Shown: positions 36,601 through 44,990, counted from the first letter of the stretch. The stretch: DNA of 64,000 nucleotides from Pseudomonas frederiksbergensis (GCF_003732665.1 NZ_MOBP01000013.1:186001-250000); one strand, 5' to 3'. Program-made: numbers and translations. Notes: generated from the sequence alone by a model not told the origin.

Positions 36601-38180
36601 TCCACGCCGCACTCGTTCTGCAGTTTGCATTCCAGGGCTTTGAGCCTGAGCAGATCAGGCAGCAGGTTGACGTAGTGTTGTTGCTGGCGCGCGGCCTCGC
36701 CGGGGTCGTCGATCAGTCTGGTTTTGAGCATCGCCGGGTAACGTTTGCCGACGTTGACCTGCTGCGCCATGTCCACGAGGTAGGCAACGGTGAGCCAGTC
36801 GGGGCAGGGCTGGTTATCCTTGAAGGTCAATTCGGCCTGGTAAGGCGCGGTGTTCTGCAAGGCGAACTCGCCGAGGGTTTCAACCTGGACATCGAGTGGG
36901 TTGGGCAGGGTGAAAGCGCCGACGGTAAAGCTGTTGGTGATGGTGATCTGCAATTCATCGAGCGGCAGATCGGCGGCATCGTTGCCGTGGAGCGCCAGTC
37001 GGTCTGTGACGATGGCGTTGCGCATCTGCTCCTGGGCGTAATCGGCGATCAGTTTGATGTCATTGAGGCCGGAGACGTTGCGCAGCCGGCCCTGGTTCGA
37101 CAGGTAATGGCCGTACGCTTGCAAGTCAGCGGCCGAGGCGTTCGCGAGCCAGTCGGGAATCGCCGCCTGCAGTTGGTCGAGGTGTCTTTTTTCCTCGTCG
37201 CTGAAATGGCCGACGCCACGGGTGCCGGGAGCCAAAAGAACATAGGGTGAGTCGGGGGCCGATTTGAGCGCCGCGATAGCCTCGACCTGACCGGCAATCA
37301 GAGCCCAGGCCATGTAGTCGAAAATGCTGCCGTCAGGTTCGAACAGCCGCCATTGCAAGGACTGTCCGGTATTGTCCATGCCGATTCGTGCGGGCAATGA
37401 GTCGCTCAAGGTTTGCATGGACTCGAACGCCTCGTAGCCGCCTTCGATGGTGTACAGCAACAGCATGTCGCGGGATGTGTGCGTGGCTTTCAGAACGATC
37501 GCTCCGCCCAGCAACAGGTGACGCGAATTGTCCGGCGCGTTGTAGTCGATATCGATCAGGCAGGCTTGAATGCCCGGGATCGTGGTATTTGCTTGAGCCC
37601 GTTCGGCCTTGTCCGGGTGCGCGGAAACAGCGCGGGCGACTTCGCACTGATCAGCCGTCCAGCCTTTGACTTGCTGCAGGTTCAGGGCCTTTCTCAAGGT
37701 GTCGCTCAGTTCATGCCAGCGGGGCTTTTGGTTGACCGGCTCATTCCAGTAATCGAGTTGCTGTTGCTGGAATTCGATGTACAGCACCGGTGCGAAGGTA
37801 TTCAACAGGTTGGCGATGTCTTCGATGCTGACGGCCAATTGCACGGGGGATTGGCTCAGGGGCGTCAGGGTCAGGAAGTGCTCGCCCTCGATGAAATTGG
37901 CGACGGTCGAGGACTTGCTCTGGCGGATCAGCGCCACAGTCAGCGTCTCGGCGAGGGGCTCAAGGCTGATCAGCGAGTCGCCTGATGCCTGCCATTGGGG
38001 CGTGACGATCAGCGTGCGATCCGGATCAATCGCCAGTTCCGGGTACTGCTGGCTCAAGGCATCGCGCAACAGTTTTGCGCCGACTTCCTTGAGGCCGGGA
38101 CCTTGGTTGGTCTGGGAGATCAGCGCGCTTTTTTCCTGAAGCAAGGTGGTGGCGCTTTGAGGCGGGGGCGTCGGCGTCAT
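33609..38180 (-). CDS. very large toxin-like protein, DUF6543 / dermonecrotic-toxin-domain type
   Basis: 1523 residues from the ATG at 38180 (AAGGAAA at good spacing; an in-frame start at 38213 is less likely). No signal peptide. The long N-terminal half resembles the DUF6543 proteins of pseudomonads (FLTLTPLSQSPVQLA; LLLGGAIVLKATH; FEPDGSIFDYMAWALIAG). Hydrophobic stretches lie near 707-760, a long coiled coil at about 927-1010, and a distinct C-terminal domain at about 1367-1523 (RGDYFQEYRIL, AHFHYD, TAAHLKIADGYL). Known relatives are annotated as membrane-targeting effectors; the activity of this C-terminus is unknown. No immunity gene is next to it. Confidence 0.75.
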   Translation of the reverse strand: MTPTPPPQSATTLLQEKSALISQTNQGPGLKEVGAKLLRDALSQQYPELAIDPDRTLIVTPQWQASGDSLISLEPLAETLTVALIRQSKSSTVANFIEGEHFLTLTPLSQSPVQLAVSIEDIANLLNTFAPVLYIEFQQQQLDYWNEPVNQKPRWHELSDTLRKALNLQQVKGWTADQCEVARAVSAHPDKAERAQANTTIPGIQACLIDIDYNAPDNSRHLLLGGAIVLKATHTSRDMLLLYTIEGGYEAFESMQTLSDSLPARIGMDNTGQSLQWRLFEPDGSIFDYMAWALIAGQVEAIAALKSAPDSPYVLLAPGTRGVGHFSDEEKRHLDQLQAAIPDWLANASAADLQAYGHYLSNQGRLRNVSGLNDIKLIADYAQEQMRNAIVTDRLALHGNDAADLPLDELQITITNSFTVGAFTLPNPLDVQVETLGEFALQNTAPYQAELTFKDNQPCPDWLTVAYLVDMAQQVNVGKRYPAMLKTRLIDDPGEAARQQQHYVNLLPDLLRLKALECKLQNECGVDETGYRYVCELIETAQGRPPKDLLDVVVRPLSFVPRHRLLSTGDTVANMFIIGPRRPHSGPSLLYRPALEQPLLQFTSLQNMIYALHQPGELRDSVLAWLPTPTLGFEYSQYVFPVGLPSPWLATETGIEQLLNLDLSGPISLGTEEITGDLLPTLFASNANTLVEQADRLSLSNGERRWALLRDSGWAIFNVASTFLTGPVGTAAWVWQSIGQLQQGLEARERGDSLVEWTSLGDVLMTLGMLLIHRASLRRTTEGIGYSRNKRKNAPAQPPASRPLPAPTVITLDATVLSGELPAGHDSELEAGASIPRRTPSALGVYLNTLKVRAPDMSDVDLVILNVTPPHLYQLQGKQYARAGQRWFQVRVNDDEQVVIFNSKAPARGGPLLTHDRQGNWYVDTRLRLRGGGLKSRLKSIQLEKGQRRDALQAKLQAFKSREGAILAEIRTLQEKLMRASGDQFDSEAKALGDRLEVLIDNHREALEQLHEWRELGGTFGYAYDLLRLTTLLEKHLALWFSLKSNDYSRTIAPFTGEGSLNPALPVGSNRVAVKKAIELSHGIIQRLALAHNALDGLKVLGRAALESSQAIRKLLPRHSALDYKANEIGLAYELCVKEQPGAPMPQARDAVANIVIEAAEASQKLADIDKAPPLEQTAEQRIAALTPLLDAFADTLQRIDDLPAQFPGRTHPEALLDLQTLIKEFQALAQARLYALLPEDELLFEAEPNAPVAGPSHQPGKVTKTRPRDALPASESVPEAATFKKLVPKSETPSKPVRADIDVISDGLNLNLDLDGFIARTREDAQRANRIPADMQHLFDSQALKYEEEAAAVEIASANIRAATGVPPPVATLSRELRDAAARLRSTGISVRAAMLKQRKPRLAYFQWLHENGQIGLVRNPQGRIKTKSRGDYFQEYRILDTTRNDQPLWVAHFHYDTLNSPVAHPTAAHLKIADGYLATLDPVLRQQLTSIEPVDYVFRRISDPAIRALFMALEPAAPPLA

Positions 38181-38261
38181 GGTCGTTTCCTTGTGACCGG
38201 GGGCAGGCTCCAACGGTAAGAAACGTAACGCGGGTTCAGGTGGTAATTATTTATCGCAGGC

Positions 38262-38290
38262 AAAAAAAGACCCGCGCGAGGGCGGGTCTT
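38262..38290 (-). terminator. intrinsic terminator of the polyamine operon
   Basis: Stem AGACCCGC / GCGGGTCT with a short loop; T7 follows on the minus strand. Lies 15 bases beyond the stop of the gene at 38305. Confidence 0.9.
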
Positions 38291-38304
38291 CTAAGCGGCG
38301 TCTA

Positions 38305-39405
38305 TCAGGTCCCGGACTTGATCTTGGTCCAGGCCCGGGTCCGTGCGCGCTCGGCATCACGCGGCAGCGGTTGCAGGGTGTAGAGCGTGCCCATCGCCGA
38401 CTCGGTCGGGTACAGATTCGGGTTGTTGCGAATTGCCGGGTCGACCAGTTCCGTGGCGTCCTTGTTCGGATTCGGGTAGCCGACGAAGTCGCTGACCGGC
38501 GCAATCACCTGGGGTTGCAGCAGGTAGTTGATGAAGGTGTAGGCGTCTTCCGTGTTCTTCGCGCCTTTGGGGATCGCGAGCATGTCGAACCAGATCGGCG
38601 CGCCTTCTTTCGGCAGGCGCATATCCACGACCACACCGTTCTTGGCTTCCTTGGCGCGGTTGGCTGCCTGGGAGAAGCTGCCGGAATAACCGACCGCGAC
38701 GCAGATGTCACCGTTGGCAATGTCGGCCATGTACTTGGAGGAATGGAAGTAGGTGACGTACGGACGAATCTTCATCAACAGCGCTTCGGCCTTGTCGTAG
38801 TCCGCAGGTTTTTTGCTGTTGGGGTCCAGACCCAGGTGTTGCAGGGCCAGCGGCAAGATCTCCGATGGCGAGTCGAGCAGGGCGACGCCGCACTGCTTGA
38901 GCTTGCTGATGTTCTCTTCCTTGAAAATCAGGTCCCAGCTGTCCACCGGGGCATCGGCGCCCAGGGCAGCTTTCACCTTGTCCGGGTTGAAGCCGATCAG
39001 GATGGTGCCGTACATGTAGGGCACGGCGAATTTGTTGCCCGGATCGTTGGCTTCGATCAGCTTCATCAGCTTGGGATCGAGATGATTCCAGTTCGGCAAC
39101 TTGCTGCGGTCCAGGGGCTGGAACACCCCGGCTTCAATCTGCTTGGCCAGGAACACGTTGGACGGCACCACCACGTCATACCCGGAGTTACCGGTCAGCA
39201 ACTTGGCCTCCAGGGCTTCGTTGGTGTCGAAGATGTCGTAGACCAGTTTGGTCTGGGTGTTCTGCGCCTTGAAATCGTCCAGGGCTTTGGGGGTGATGTA
39301 GTCGAACCAGTTGTAGACGCGCAACGTTCGTTCTTCGGCGTGCACGGCGCCGCTAAGTACCGTTGCGCACAGCGCTGGAGCGATAAAACGCTTGAGTCTG
39401 TTCAT
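38305..39405 (-). CDS. polyamine ABC transporter substrate-binding protein (PotF/SpuD type)
   Basis: 366 residues with signal peptide (MNRLKRFIAPALCATVLSGAVHAEE). Family motifs: LRVYNWFDYITPKALDDFKAQNTQTKLVYDIFDTNEALEAKLLTGNSGYDVVVPSN and the W/D ligand-binding positions of spermidine/putrescine receptors (VPYMYGTILIGFNPDKV, YTFINYLLQP). Periplasmic. GAGGAA site before the ATG; it starts 12 bases after the acetylpolyamine amidohydrolase stop, so the two form an operon for uptake and deacetylation of polyamines. No permease or ATPase genes follow. Confidence 0.92.
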   Translation of the reverse strand: MNRLKRFIAPALCATVLSGAVHAEERTLRVYNWFDYITPKALDDFKAQNTQTKLVYDIFDTNEALEAKLLTGNSGYDVVVPSNVFLAKQIEAGVFQPLDRSKLPNWNHLDPKLMKLIEANDPGNKFAVPYMYGTILIGFNPDKVKAALGADAPVDSWDLIFKEENISKLKQCGVALLDSPSEILPLALQHLGLDPNSKKPADYDKAEALLMKIRPYVTYFHSSKYMADIANGDICVAVGYSGSFSQAANRAKEAKNGVVVDMRLPKEGAPIWFDMLAIPKGAKNTEDAYTFINYLLQPQVIAPVSDFVGYPNPNKDATELVDPAIRNNPNLYPTESAMGTLYTLQPLPRDAERARTRAWTKIKSGT

Positions 39406-39417
39406 TGTTCTAATTCC

Positions 39418-40449
39418 TCATTGGGCGCTTTCAAAACCTTCGAGAACGTTCACGGCGTTGATGCCGATTTCTTCTACCGCGTAACCACCTTCCATCACGA
39501 ACAGCGTCGGCTTGCCGAGCTTCGCGATGCGCGCGCCCATGGCCAGGTAATCCGGGCTGTCGAGCTTGAATTGGGAGATTGGATCGTCCTTGAACGTGTC
39601 CACGCCCAGGGACACGACGATGATGTCGGCGCCGTACTTTTCGATTTCCTGGCAGGCCTGATCCAGCGCGGCGCTCCAGGTGTCCCAGCCGGAACCTGCG
39701 GGCAGAGGGTAGTTGAAGTTGAAACCTTCGCCGGCGCCTTCACCGAGCTCATCTTCGTAGCCGAGGAAGAACGGGAATTCCGCTTCCGGGTGGCCGTGGA
39801 TCGAGGTGAACAACACGTCGTTGCGTGCGTAGAAAATTGATTGGGTGCCGTTGCCGTGGTGGTAATCGACGTCGAGGATCGCGACCTTTTTATGGCCCTG
39901 ATCGAGGAAGGCCTGGGCGGCGATGGCGGCGTTGTTGAGGTAGCAATAACCCCCCATCAAGTCGCTGGCGGCGTGGTGTCCCGGTGGACGGCACAAGGCG
40001 AAGGCACTGCGAGCGCCATGCTGGATCGCGGCTTGGGCGGTCAACGCCACTTGCGCTGCACTGTACGCCGCTTGCCAGGTGCCGGCGGTGATCGGCGCGC
40101 CGCCGTCGAAGCTGTAATAACCGAGCTGGCCGTGCAGGCTGGTGGGTTTGATTCGGCGCAAGGTGCGGGCCGGCCAGGTGTAGGGCAGCAAATCGCCGTC
40201 GGTATTGAACTCGGTCCAGCGTGCCCAAGCACCTTTGAAGAAATCAAGGTAGTCGCGGTCGTGGATGCGCGCGATCGGCTCGAGGCCGAAATCCTGTGGC
40301 ACTTCCACCGGGCCGAGGTCGCGATCTTGCACACGCTGTAGAACGTGATCGGCACGGGACGGCATTTCGAAGCAGGGCATTAGTTGCCCGTCCATCAATT
40401 CACAACGACCGTGGTGCAGGTGGTGATCGTCCGAGTAGATCGTCAGCAT
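39418..40449 (-). CDS. aphA: acetylpolyamine amidohydrolase, histone-deacetylase superfamily
   Basis: 343 residues. Zn-dependent arginase/deacetylase fold: CRPPGHHAASDLMGGYCYLNNAAIAA, the zinc ligands in VDYHHGNGTQ, SIHGHPEAEFPFFLGYEDELGEG (the insert typical of acetylpolyamine amidohydrolases, which dimerise through it) and SLGVDTFKDDP. It removes acetyl groups from acetylputrescine or acetylcadaverine. Coupled to a polyamine-binding protein, as PA1409 (AphA) with PA1410 in P. aeruginosa; the symbol rests on that synteny. Confidence 0.88.
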   Translation of the reverse strand: MLTIYSDDHHLHHGRCELMDGQLMPCFEMPSRADHVLQRVQDRDLGPVEVPQDFGLEPIARIHDRDYLDFFKGAWARWTEFNTDGDLLPYTWPARTLRRIKPTSLHGQLGYYSFDGGAPITAGTWQAAYSAAQVALTAQAAIQHGARSAFALCRPPGHHAASDLMGGYCYLNNAAIAAQAFLDQGHKKVAILDVDYHHGNGTQSIFYARNDVLFTSIHGHPEAEFPFFLGYEDELGEGAGEGFNFNYPLPAGSGWDTWSAALDQACQEIEKYGADIIVVSLGVDTFKDDPISQFKLDSPDYLAMGARIAKLGKPTLFVMEGGYAVEEIGINAVNVLEGFESAQ

Positions 40450-40523
40450 TTTCTTGTTCTCCGCAGGCTGATTCGGTTGAACACAGTCTTGCGGGGCGCG
40501 GCGTTTGGGAGAACGGCAGGAAA

Positions 40524-40553
40524 GGCCAAAAGGGGATTAATGTGGCCAAAAGG
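40524..40553. promoter_or_regulatory. direct repeats upstream of the amidohydrolase gene
   Basis: GGCCAAAAGG occurs at 40524-40533 and 40544-40553, 20 bases apart, 75-104 bases before the amidohydrolase start. Two direct sites about two helical turns apart are usual for AraC-family activators, and an AraC-type gene lies just upstream. Confidence 0.5.
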
Positions 40554-40607
40554 TTTGACCGAAATTCGCCCCTTATTGGCGCGGCAATGCCCTCGAATGA
40601 CGCAGAA

Positions 40608-40687
40608 CCCTGTAGGAGCGAGGCTTGCCCGCGAAGCTTTTAGCGTTCTTAAGGACGCCTTCGCGGGCAAGCCTCGCTCCTACAGGG
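40608..40687. repeat. REP doublet, class B
   Basis: Mirrored pair of the variant unit with core GTAGGAGCGAGGCTTGCCCG. Located between the AraC gene and the amidohydrolase operon. Confidence 0.9.
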
Positions 40688-40706
40688 ATTTGATTCCCGC
40701 ACTATC

Positions 40707-41699
40707 TCAAGGGCGGAACTGGCTCGGCGCCACGCCACTCCAGCGCACAAAGGCATGGCGGAAACTCGCGGTCTCGCTGAAACCCAAGGCTTCGGCGATG
40801 CGGTAGATCGGCAATTGGTCCTCGCAGAGCATCTGCTTGGCCTGCTCGAAACGCAGCTCATCGAGCAATTCCTGATAGCTGCAGCCCAGGTCCTTGAGAT
40901 GCCGGCGCAGGGTGCGCGCCGAGCAGTTCATCTGCTCGGCCAAACCGTCGAGCCCGGGCGCGGCATTCAGTTGCGCTTTCAATAGCTGGCGGATGCGCCC
41001 CAGCCACGCCTGACGCCCGGTGAATTCGGTGTTCTGCTTGCGGCAGCGCTCGGCCATGGCTTGATGGGTGATGACGTCGGCCAGGGGCAACGGTTGGTCG
41101 AGCCAACGTCGGTCAAAGGCAAACGCGTTGTCCCGCGCCTCGAAGTTCAGCGGGCAATGGAAGTGTTCGGCGTAGGTCGCCTGATAGTCCGGCGCGGCGT
41201 GTTCGAAGCGTGCAGCCAGCAGCGGCAGCGGGTGGCCCAGCAGGTCGTCGCAGATGACTTTCAGCGAGACCAGGCAAAACTCGGCGTTGAACACGGCCAT
41301 TGCCGGGCTTTCCCGGTAATCGGCAGCGACGAACCAGATGCGCTCGCCATCGTCTTCCAGGCTCAGTTCGAAAAGTGTTCCCAACAGCGCCGGATAACGA
41401 ATCGCCAGACGCAAAGCGTCACCGAAGGTGGCACTGGTGAGCAGCGCATAACCGAGCATGCCGTAGCACGAAACGTGCATCCGCCGACCCAGTTCCAGGC
41501 CAATGTCACGCTTGAGCGCGACCGCGTTGGCGCAGACCTGCATCTCCTGATTGGTGGTGATGCGCGTGTCCGCCCGGCTCAGATCCGCCGCGCTGATGCC
41601 GCTTCCGGCCAGTAATTCGTCTTGGGCCGGGCCGTCGGCCTTGAAGGCATTGAGCACCAGGGAGACAGCGTTGAGGGTGGTGAGGTGGGAGTGGAGCAT
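40707..41699 (-). CDS. AraC-family transcriptional regulator
   Basis: 330 residues from the ATG at 41699; the frame is open further upstream only through a REP doublet. N-terminal Arabinose_bd-type domain (about 20-205), C-terminal AraC HTH (about 235-330, GLDGLAEQMNCSARTLRRHLKDLGCSYQELLDELRFEQAKQML and YRIAEALGFSETASFRHAFVRWSGVAPSQFR). This architecture is shared with OruR-type regulators. Upstream neighbour and likely regulator of the amidohydrolase/polyamine-binding operon. Confidence 0.9.
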   Translation of the reverse strand: MLHSHLTTLNAVSLVLNAFKADGPAQDELLAGSGISAADLSRADTRITTNQEMQVCANAVALKRDIGLELGRRMHVSCYGMLGYALLTSATFGDALRLAIRYPALLGTLFELSLEDDGERIWFVAADYRESPAMAVFNAEFCLVSLKVICDDLLGHPLPLLAARFEHAAPDYQATYAEHFHCPLNFEARDNAFAFDRRWLDQPLPLADVITHQAMAERCRKQNTEFTGRQAWLGRIRQLLKAQLNAAPGLDGLAEQMNCSARTLRRHLKDLGCSYQELLDELRFEQAKQMLCEDQLPIYRIAEALGFSETASFRHAFVRWSGVAPSQFRP

Positions 41700-41760
41700 G
41701 GAGGATTCCAGCCATTGGATGCTGGAGAGGCAGCAAGTTACATGCCTGACGTAGATCCGC

Positions 41761-41850
41761 TGTGGGAGCGGGCTTGCTCGCGAAAGCGGTGTATCAGCCA
41801 ACATTAATGTCGCCTGACACTCCCTCTTCGCGAGCAAGCCCGCTCCCACA
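41761..41850. repeat. REP doublet, class A
   Basis: Mirrored units between the AraC gene start and the asparaginase gene end. The spacer contains ATTAATGT and TGTATCAG / CTGACAC arms. Confidence 0.92.
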
Positions 41851-41865
41851 GGGTTGTGTGTGGTG

Positions 41866-42870
41866 TTAGCTCAGCTCGCCGCACAGGTCGAGTTCTACCA
41901 GGCGTCGCACTTCTGCGTTATCCAGCCCCGAGCCCAGCAGCGCATGCAACTTGCCGAACGCAGCCTCACGGGTCATGCCGCCACCGGACAACACGCCAAC
42001 GCCACGCAAGCGACTGCCTGCCTCGTACACATCCAGCTCAACGCCACCTTCATGGCATTGAGTGACGGCAACCACCACAACACCGTTATCCCGCGCCCGT
42101 TCCAGAGCGGCGAGAAACGCCGGGTTGTCGCTCGGCCCGGTGCCGCTGCCGTAGCACTCCAGCACCAAACCCTGAATGCCGCTGTCGAGCAGACCCTTCA
42201 ACACTTCGGCGCTAATGCCGGGGAACAATGGCAGCACCGCGACGTTTGCCAGTTGCTTGGGCTGGTTATAGGTCAGCGGCGCGGGCAGGGAAGTTGCCTT
42301 CACACCGCCACCCTGACGCTCAAGCCGCTTGAACGGATGACGCCCAAAACTGCGCACTTTCGCGCAACGGGTCGGGTCCAGCAGTTCGCCGTGGAAGTAC
42401 AGGTGCACGCCCGGTGCCAGGCCATGGCCCAAAGCAACCAGCGCACCGCTGAGGTTTTCCCAGGCATCGCTGTCGGTCACGCCGGCCGGCAGCATCGAAC
42501 CGGTAAAACACACGCGGGCATGCAGGCCGAGCAATTGAAAACTCATGGCCGCCGCGCTGTAGGCGAGGGTGTCGGTGCCGTGCAGGATCAGCACGCTGTC
42601 GCAGCCTTGCACGTCCACGGCATCGACCACCGCTTCACGCAGTTGCTGCCAGTAAGTCGGGGTCATGTTGGCACTGTCGATCAGTGGGCTCATCTCGCGA
42701 AAACGCCACTGCGGTACGACGAGTTCAGGCTGGCTGTGCAGGTAGTCGCGCATCCGCGCTTCGAAACCGGACGCCGGGGCCAGGCCATGGGCGCTGGCTT
42801 GCATGCCGATGGTGCCGCCGGTATAGAGCACCATGACGTGCTGGGCGGCAGGGTAGGTCGAGGAATTCAT
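41866..42870 (-). CDS. L-asparaginase
   Basis: 334 residues. Hydrolyses asparagine to aspartate and ammonia. Catalytic threonines are in VLYTGGTIGMQ (near residue 18) and LHGTDTLAYSAAAM (near 96). No signal peptide, and the length fits the cytoplasmic type I (AnsA-like) branch. GGAGAG precedes the ATG. Followed upstream on the same strand by an AGCS symporter and aspartase, giving an asparagine-to-fumarate set. Confidence 0.92.
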   Translation of the reverse strand: MNSSTYPAAQHVMVLYTGGTIGMQASAHGLAPASGFEARMRDYLHSQPELVVPQWRFREMSPLIDSANMTPTYWQQLREAVVDAVDVQGCDSVLILHGTDTLAYSAAAMSFQLLGLHARVCFTGSMLPAGVTDSDAWENLSGALVALGHGLAPGVHLYFHGELLDPTRCAKVRSFGRHPFKRLERQGGGVKATSLPAPLTYNQPKQLANVAVLPLFPGISAEVLKGLLDSGIQGLVLECYGSGTGPSDNPAFLAALERARDNGVVVVAVTQCHEGGVELDVYEAGSRLRGVGVLSGGGMTREAAFGKLHALLGSGLDNAEVRRLVELDLCGELS

Positions 42871-42902
42871 GGGGACTCTCCGAAGAACGATGACATTCCT
42901 AA

Positions 42903-42992
42903 TGTGGGAGCGGGCTTGCTCGCGAAGGCGGTGTGTCAGTCAAATCAATGTCAACTGATACACCGCTTTCGCTAGCAAGCCCGCCCCCACAG
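42903..42992. repeat. REP doublet, class A, decaying right unit
   Basis: Mirrored units before the asparaginase gene. The right unit carries two substitutions (CGCTAGC for CGCGAGC; GCCCCCAC for GCTCCCAC). Confidence 0.9.
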
Positions 42993-43013
42993 GGTACTTC
43001 GCACTTTAACCGA

Positions 43014-44465
43014 TCAGCGTTGCGCTGCGGGTACGCCTTGCGGCTCAGCTTCGGCCTTGGTGGCGGCTGCTGGCGGGTTGGCGGGCCAGGCTTGCAGGTC
43101 CAGGTCCAGATCCGGGAACTTGCTCGAATCGAACACCGGAGTCTTGATGCCGGCAGCGCGCTGGTCATCGTAGTCACGCAGGATGCGCATGCCGACCTTG
43201 AACAGCAGGAACAGCGCGATCAGGTTGACGAACGCCAGCATTGTCATGGTGATGTCCGCGAAGGCGAACACCGTGCCGAGGTTTTCGATGGCACCCCAGA
43301 AGATCAACACCAGTACCAGTGCGCGATAGCCGATCAGCGCTGCGCGGTTTTCACCGATCATGAAGCGCAGGTTGCTCTCGCCCAGATAGTAGTTGTAGAG
43401 GATCGAGGTGAACACGAACAACGACAGGGCCACGGAGATGAAACTGCGACCCCAGTCACCGACCACAGCGGCCAGGGAGTTTTGGGTCAGGGCAATGCCG
43501 TCGCCTTCGAAGCCCGGGGTGTAGAAGCCCGAGAGCAGGATCAGCAACGCGGTGCAGGTGCAGATCACGAAGGTGTCGAGGAACACGCTGAACGCCTGAA
43601 CCACGCCTTGAGCAACCGGGTGCTCGACCGACGCTACGGCGGCTACGTTTGGCGCACTGCCCAGGCCGGCTTCGTTGGCGAACACGCCACGCTTCACGCC
43701 CATGACGATGGCGCTGCCGATCAGGCCGCCGAACGCCTGGTCCAGACCGAAGGCGCTTTTGACGATGGTCATCAGCATCGCTGGAACGTGGTCGAATTGC
43801 AGCACGATCACGTAAATGGTCACGCCGATGTACACCAGGGTTTTCACCGGCACCAGCAGGTCAGCGACCTTGGCGATGCGCTTGATGCCACCGATGAACA
43901 CCAGGCCCAGCAACACGGCCAGGGCCGCGCCGGTGTACGTCGGATCAAGGTCGAAGGCGTTTTTCAGCGAGTGGGTCACGGCGTGGGATTGCAGGCCGTT
44001 GAAGGCGAAACCGAAGGTGATCAGCAGCAGGAACGCCATGATCATCCCCAACCAGCGTTTCTGCAGGCCGTGCTGGATGTAATAGGACGGGCCGCCACGG
44101 TAGGTGCCGTCGGAGTCGCAGCGCTTATAGAGTTGGCCGAGGGAACATTCGAAGAAGCTGCTGGACATGCCGACCAGCGCGGTCACCCACATCCAGAACA
44201 CCGCACCTGGCCCGCCGAGCGTCACGGCGATGCCGACACCGGCGATGTTGCCTGCACCGACGCGGCCCGCAAGGCTGAGCATCAGGGCCTGGAACGAACT
44301 GAGTTGACCGGCGCTGCTTTTGAGGCTGTCGCGGAACACCGCGAACATATGGAAGAAGTGGCGCAATTGAACGAAACGCGAGCGGATCGTGAAGTAGCTA
44401 CCGAGCCCGACAATGAGCACGATCAGTACTTTCCCTGAGAGGAAGTCGTTGATGACTTCGAGCAT
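43014..44465 (-). CDS. alanine/glycine:cation symporter family protein (AGCS)
   Basis: 483 residues with about 10-11 membrane segments. AGCS signature: SFQALMLSLAGRVGAGNIAGVGIAVTLGGPGAVFWMWVTALVGM (about 55-100), and GVFANEAGLGSAPNVAAVA. Na+- or H+-coupled uptake of a small amino acid; the position between asparaginase and aspartase suggests an amino acid linked to aspartate metabolism, but the family usually takes alanine or glycine. GAGGAA site before the ATG. Confidence 0.92.
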   Translation of the reverse strand: MLEVINDFLSGKVLIVLIVGLGSYFTIRSRFVQLRHFFHMFAVFRDSLKSSAGQLSSFQALMLSLAGRVGAGNIAGVGIAVTLGGPGAVFWMWVTALVGMSSSFFECSLGQLYKRCDSDGTYRGGPSYYIQHGLQKRWLGMIMAFLLLITFGFAFNGLQSHAVTHSLKNAFDLDPTYTGAALAVLLGLVFIGGIKRIAKVADLLVPVKTLVYIGVTIYVIVLQFDHVPAMLMTIVKSAFGLDQAFGGLIGSAIVMGVKRGVFANEAGLGSAPNVAAVASVEHPVAQGVVQAFSVFLDTFVICTCTALLILLSGFYTPGFEGDGIALTQNSLAAVVGDWGRSFISVALSLFVFTSILYNYYLGESNLRFMIGENRAALIGYRALVLVLIFWGAIENLGTVFAFADITMTMLAFVNLIALFLLFKVGMRILRDYDDQRAAGIKTPVFDSSKFPDLDLDLQAWPANPPAAATKAEAEPQGVPAAQR

Positions 44466-44767
44466 GGATTATTCCTCGCTGTTTTTTGTTTAAGCAAATG
44501 CTGGAGGGGGAGAAAAATCGCGTTACACCAGCGGGCGCGGGGCACTGCAGGTGAGGCGAGGGTTCTTCCCGGTTCCATATCGCGGGTTGTTATTAGGTCG
44601 GGTTTCGCATGGGTTTGGGCCTCGTTACCGACGACCGCTCACGCGAAGAGGGGCGGCACTATACCTATCAGTGCGTTGCCCGTCTGCACGATTGTGGTGC
44701 AAGCGATGAAACGAAGCTTTGAAACACCCGACGTTACCGGCGTCGGGTTTATGCAGAAGCTGCTTTG
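44466..44767. other. upstream region of the AGCS symporter gene, with palindrome
   Basis: This is part of a 525-base gap. It holds TGCACGATTGTGGTGCA (44685-44701), close to an NtrC-type box (GCACC-N5-GGTGC form), and a hairpin CCCGACG-TTACCGG-CGTCGGG (about 44727-44747). On the minus strand a TATAGT hexamer downstream of the box could be a -10. I see no open frame with coding character. Confidence 0.45.
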
Positions 44768-44859
44768 CTGTGGGAGCGGGCTTGCTCGCGAAAGCGGTGT
44801 ATCAGTCACATCCATTTTGAATGTGCCGCCGCCTTCGCGAGCAAGCCCGCTCCCACATG
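44768..44859. repeat. REP doublet, class A
   Basis: Mirrored units between the AGCS upstream region and the aspA terminator. Confidence 0.92.
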
Positions 44860-44900
44860 TTTCAGCTTCCAGACATTCGGTGTGTTGCCGTCAAAGAGTT

Positions 44901-44940
44901 AAAAAAAAGGGCTTGGGGAATAAATCCCCAAGCCCTCAAA
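44901..44940 (-). terminator. intrinsic terminator of aspA
   Basis: Stem GGGCTTGGGG / CCCCAAGCCC with an 8-base loop; T8 follows on the minus strand, 51 bases after the aspA stop. Confidence 0.93.
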
Positions 44941-44990
44941 AGGTGAGAGGTGTCTAGTCCCTCGACCTGGTGAGCGTGTGCAGCGTTTGA

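Noticed and set aside
40707..41849. A longer AraC protein starting at 41849
   Set aside because: The added 50 residues (MGAGLLAKRECQ...) are a translated REP doublet; the ATG at 41699 gives the family start.
42933..44438. A 501-codon plus-strand frame opposite the AGCS symporter
   Set aside because: Starts within a REP doublet and has a His/Gln-rich antisense composition; the minus-strand symporter explains the region.
44676..44957. A 93-codon plus-strand gene upstream of the aspA terminator
   Set aside because: It reads through a REP doublet and the terminator hairpin and has no ribosome site.
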